Positions 62,984 through 64,000 of a DNA stretch of 64,000 nt are shown here, piece after piece. The notes beneath the pieces were generated by a model. That model was not told the origin of the DNA. It worked only from the letters and a program-made list of their open reading frames with translations, and ran no database searches. The position numbers and the translations under genes are program-made. The stretch's first letter is position 1; every line of letters begins with the position of its first letter. The DNA is from Colimorpha sp045222295 (GTDB taxonomy: Bacteria > Bacteroidota > Bacteroidia > Bacteroidales > P3). Location of the stretch: NCBI GenBank assembly GCA_045222295.1, contig JBGUXP010000022.1, positions 1 through 64,000 on the forward strand. The letters are read 5' to 3'.

Positions 62984-63799
62984 ATGTATCGCTGCAAAAC
63001 TCTGATAGTTACCGATAAAGAGTTTGCTTCCGGCGAAAAGAGATTATCCATTTGCCTTCGGTCAAATGGATTTTCTTTTTCGGAAGTGACCCTTTCGGGA
63101 GTGCTCCTCACCTTTGGCGAGGCCGAGGGTGTCCATGCCTCGTCGATGACTGCCGTGATGGCCGATGTAAAGGCCTTTTTCTCATCGGTAGGCATCCGTC
63201 CGCTGGGTTATGCCTCGATGGAACTTGTTGTGCTGAGCAACGAGAGTGTGTGGGTTCCCGACGAACTCTATTCCCCCTCCGCCAACCGTCAGTATCTGAA
63301 GCTTGTCGGGAGTAGGGCTACCACTATCATGACTGCTCCCTGCCGCTTCTTGGCATCTACGGCTGTCTTTGAGGCTCCCGACGCCTTGATTACCGCCTTC
63401 AAGGTGTCGCTGCCCGGTCTCTTGGTCGTCAACCAACATGTCAAACTAGCCTCGATAGGCCTCGAGAAGCGTAGCGAACAGCATCCGTTACTCCTCACGC
63501 ACTGGCGCGACAATGTAATTGATTTCGCTGCTTTCCGCGAAGGACGCTACATCTACGGCAATACCGTTCCCTTCGCCTCCGATAACGAGGCTCAGTTCCA
63601 TACGGTCGAGGTGCTGAAGAGTTTTGGTCTTGAGAATGCCAACACCGAGCTGCTTATGTGTGGTGATGTGGGTCGCGAGCGCTTTGCCTTGTTGAGGCCA
63701 TATTTCCCTGCCGCCTCGCTGTATACTGGTGTTCACGGCTCTTTTCTAAATCCAGCATTCAAGACCTTGCATACATACAAGAACGCATTGATTCTCTAA
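62984..63799 (+). CDS. DUF3822 family protein
   Basis: 271 residues, no signal or membrane helix. The fold looks like two ASKHA-like halves, with CRSNGFSFSEVTL, SVGIRPLGYASMELVVLSNESVWVPDELY and the C-terminal CGDVGRERFALLRPYF; a gene of this family is normally found next to rsmD in Bacteroidetes, as here (34 nt). Function is not known; the constant link to rsmD suggests a housekeeping role. Confidence 0.85.
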   Translation: MYRCKTLIVTDKEFASGEKRLSICLRSNGFSFSEVTLSGVLLTFGEAEGVHASSMTAVMADVKAFFSSVGIRPLGYASMELVVLSNESVWVPDELYSPSANRQYLKLVGSRATTIMTAPCRFLASTAVFEAPDALITAFKVSLPGLLVVNQHVKLASIGLEKRSEQHPLLLTHWRDNVIDFAAFREGRYIYGNTVPFASDNEAQFHTVEVLKSFGLENANTELLMCGDVGRERFALLRPYFPAASLYTGVHGSFLNPAFKTLHTYKNALIL

Positions 63800-63833
63800 T
63801 CTTTTAAATAATAAACTTTAATCTTTACTTTAA

Positions 63834-64000
63834 ATGAGGATTATTGCTGGAAATCTCAAGGGCCGTCGCCTCAATCCGCCTGCCAACCTGCCCGTTCGCC
63901 CAACGACCGACATGGCGCGCGAGGGACTTTTCAATATCCTCAACAATTATGTAGACTATGAGGATTGTTCGGTGCTGGACCTCTTCTCGGGCACAGGTGC
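63834..64000 (+). CDS. rsmD: 16S rRNA (guanine(966)-N2)-methyltransferase RsmD, 5' part
   Basis: The first 55 codons are in the window; the gene continues beyond. MRIIAGNLKGRRLNPP, RPTTDMAREGLFNIL and VLDLFSGTG (SAM-binding motif I) are typical of RsmD, which methylates G966 of 16S rRNA with SAM. It follows the DUF3822 gene by 34 nt on the same strand. Confidence 0.95.
   Translation, partial: MRIIAGNLKGRRLNPPANLPVRPTTDMAREGLFNILNNYVDYEDCSVLDLFSGTG

Overview
The window is chromosomal DNA of an uncultured-type member of the Bacteroidetes, most likely order Bacteroidales. Several independent features point there: promoters of the Bacteroidetes kind (TAnnTTTG -7 box, often with TTTG about 19 nt upstream), almost no Shine-Dalgarno sites, a Rho with a long N-terminal insert, type IX secretion (T9SS) sorting domains, DUF4369/DUF5106 thioredoxin-like, DUF6266 and DUF3822 families. 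The genus cannot be fixed from this stretch.

Layout. 1-1153: end of a T9SS cargo gene. 1402-15868: CorA, an ExbB/ExbD energising operon, polyprenyl synthase, TPR protein, ValS, rhomboid, MutL, thioredoxin-like protein and barrel proteins. 15965-18903: glyA, galE, gamma carbonic anhydrase. 19033-22700: AT-rich accessory stretch with a 6S-like RNA, a secreted protein, a TPR/FRG gene pair and a winged-helix relic. 22715-35438: clpB, dnaX (split by an in-frame TAG), dapF, ligA, a PagL-like protein, a divergent PPDK-like protein, def and yqgF, then tRNA-CAU. 35736-42705: ilvE, gcvH, rho, threonine aldolase, feoB. 42773-53516: accessory block with DUF6266, an HTH protein, an unknown GC-rich ORF, micro-ORFs and a giant T9SS surface protein broken by a 1-nt frameshift. 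53819-64000: trmO, an ECF sigma factor with a membrane partner, RNase P RNA, a DUF4810/DUF799 lipoprotein pair, comB, PAP2, SulP, YebC, DUF3822 and the start of rsmD.

The most unusual property is genome-wide infestation by short repeats that sit inside essential genes without breaking them. (1) A palindromic element of about 60 nt, made of two hairpins, is inserted in frame in galE, feoB, the sigma-linked membrane protein and, in opposite orientation, the giant T9SS protein; its second hairpin shows a compensatory base change. (2) Tracts of degenerate 9-bp units lie in ValS (twice, in two reading frames), MutL and Rho, form the glyA terminator and supply the stop codon of ltaE. (3) Tracts of degenerate 7-bp units lie in LigA, FeoB, the T9SS sorting region, a lipoprotein signal peptide, several stop-codon or intergenic sites and a helix of RNase P RNA. 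Together they look like a repeat system that adds linkers, stops, terminators and RNA helices to ordinary genes. The reading is by eye; counts across the rest of the genome and comparison with relatives would decide how mobile they are.
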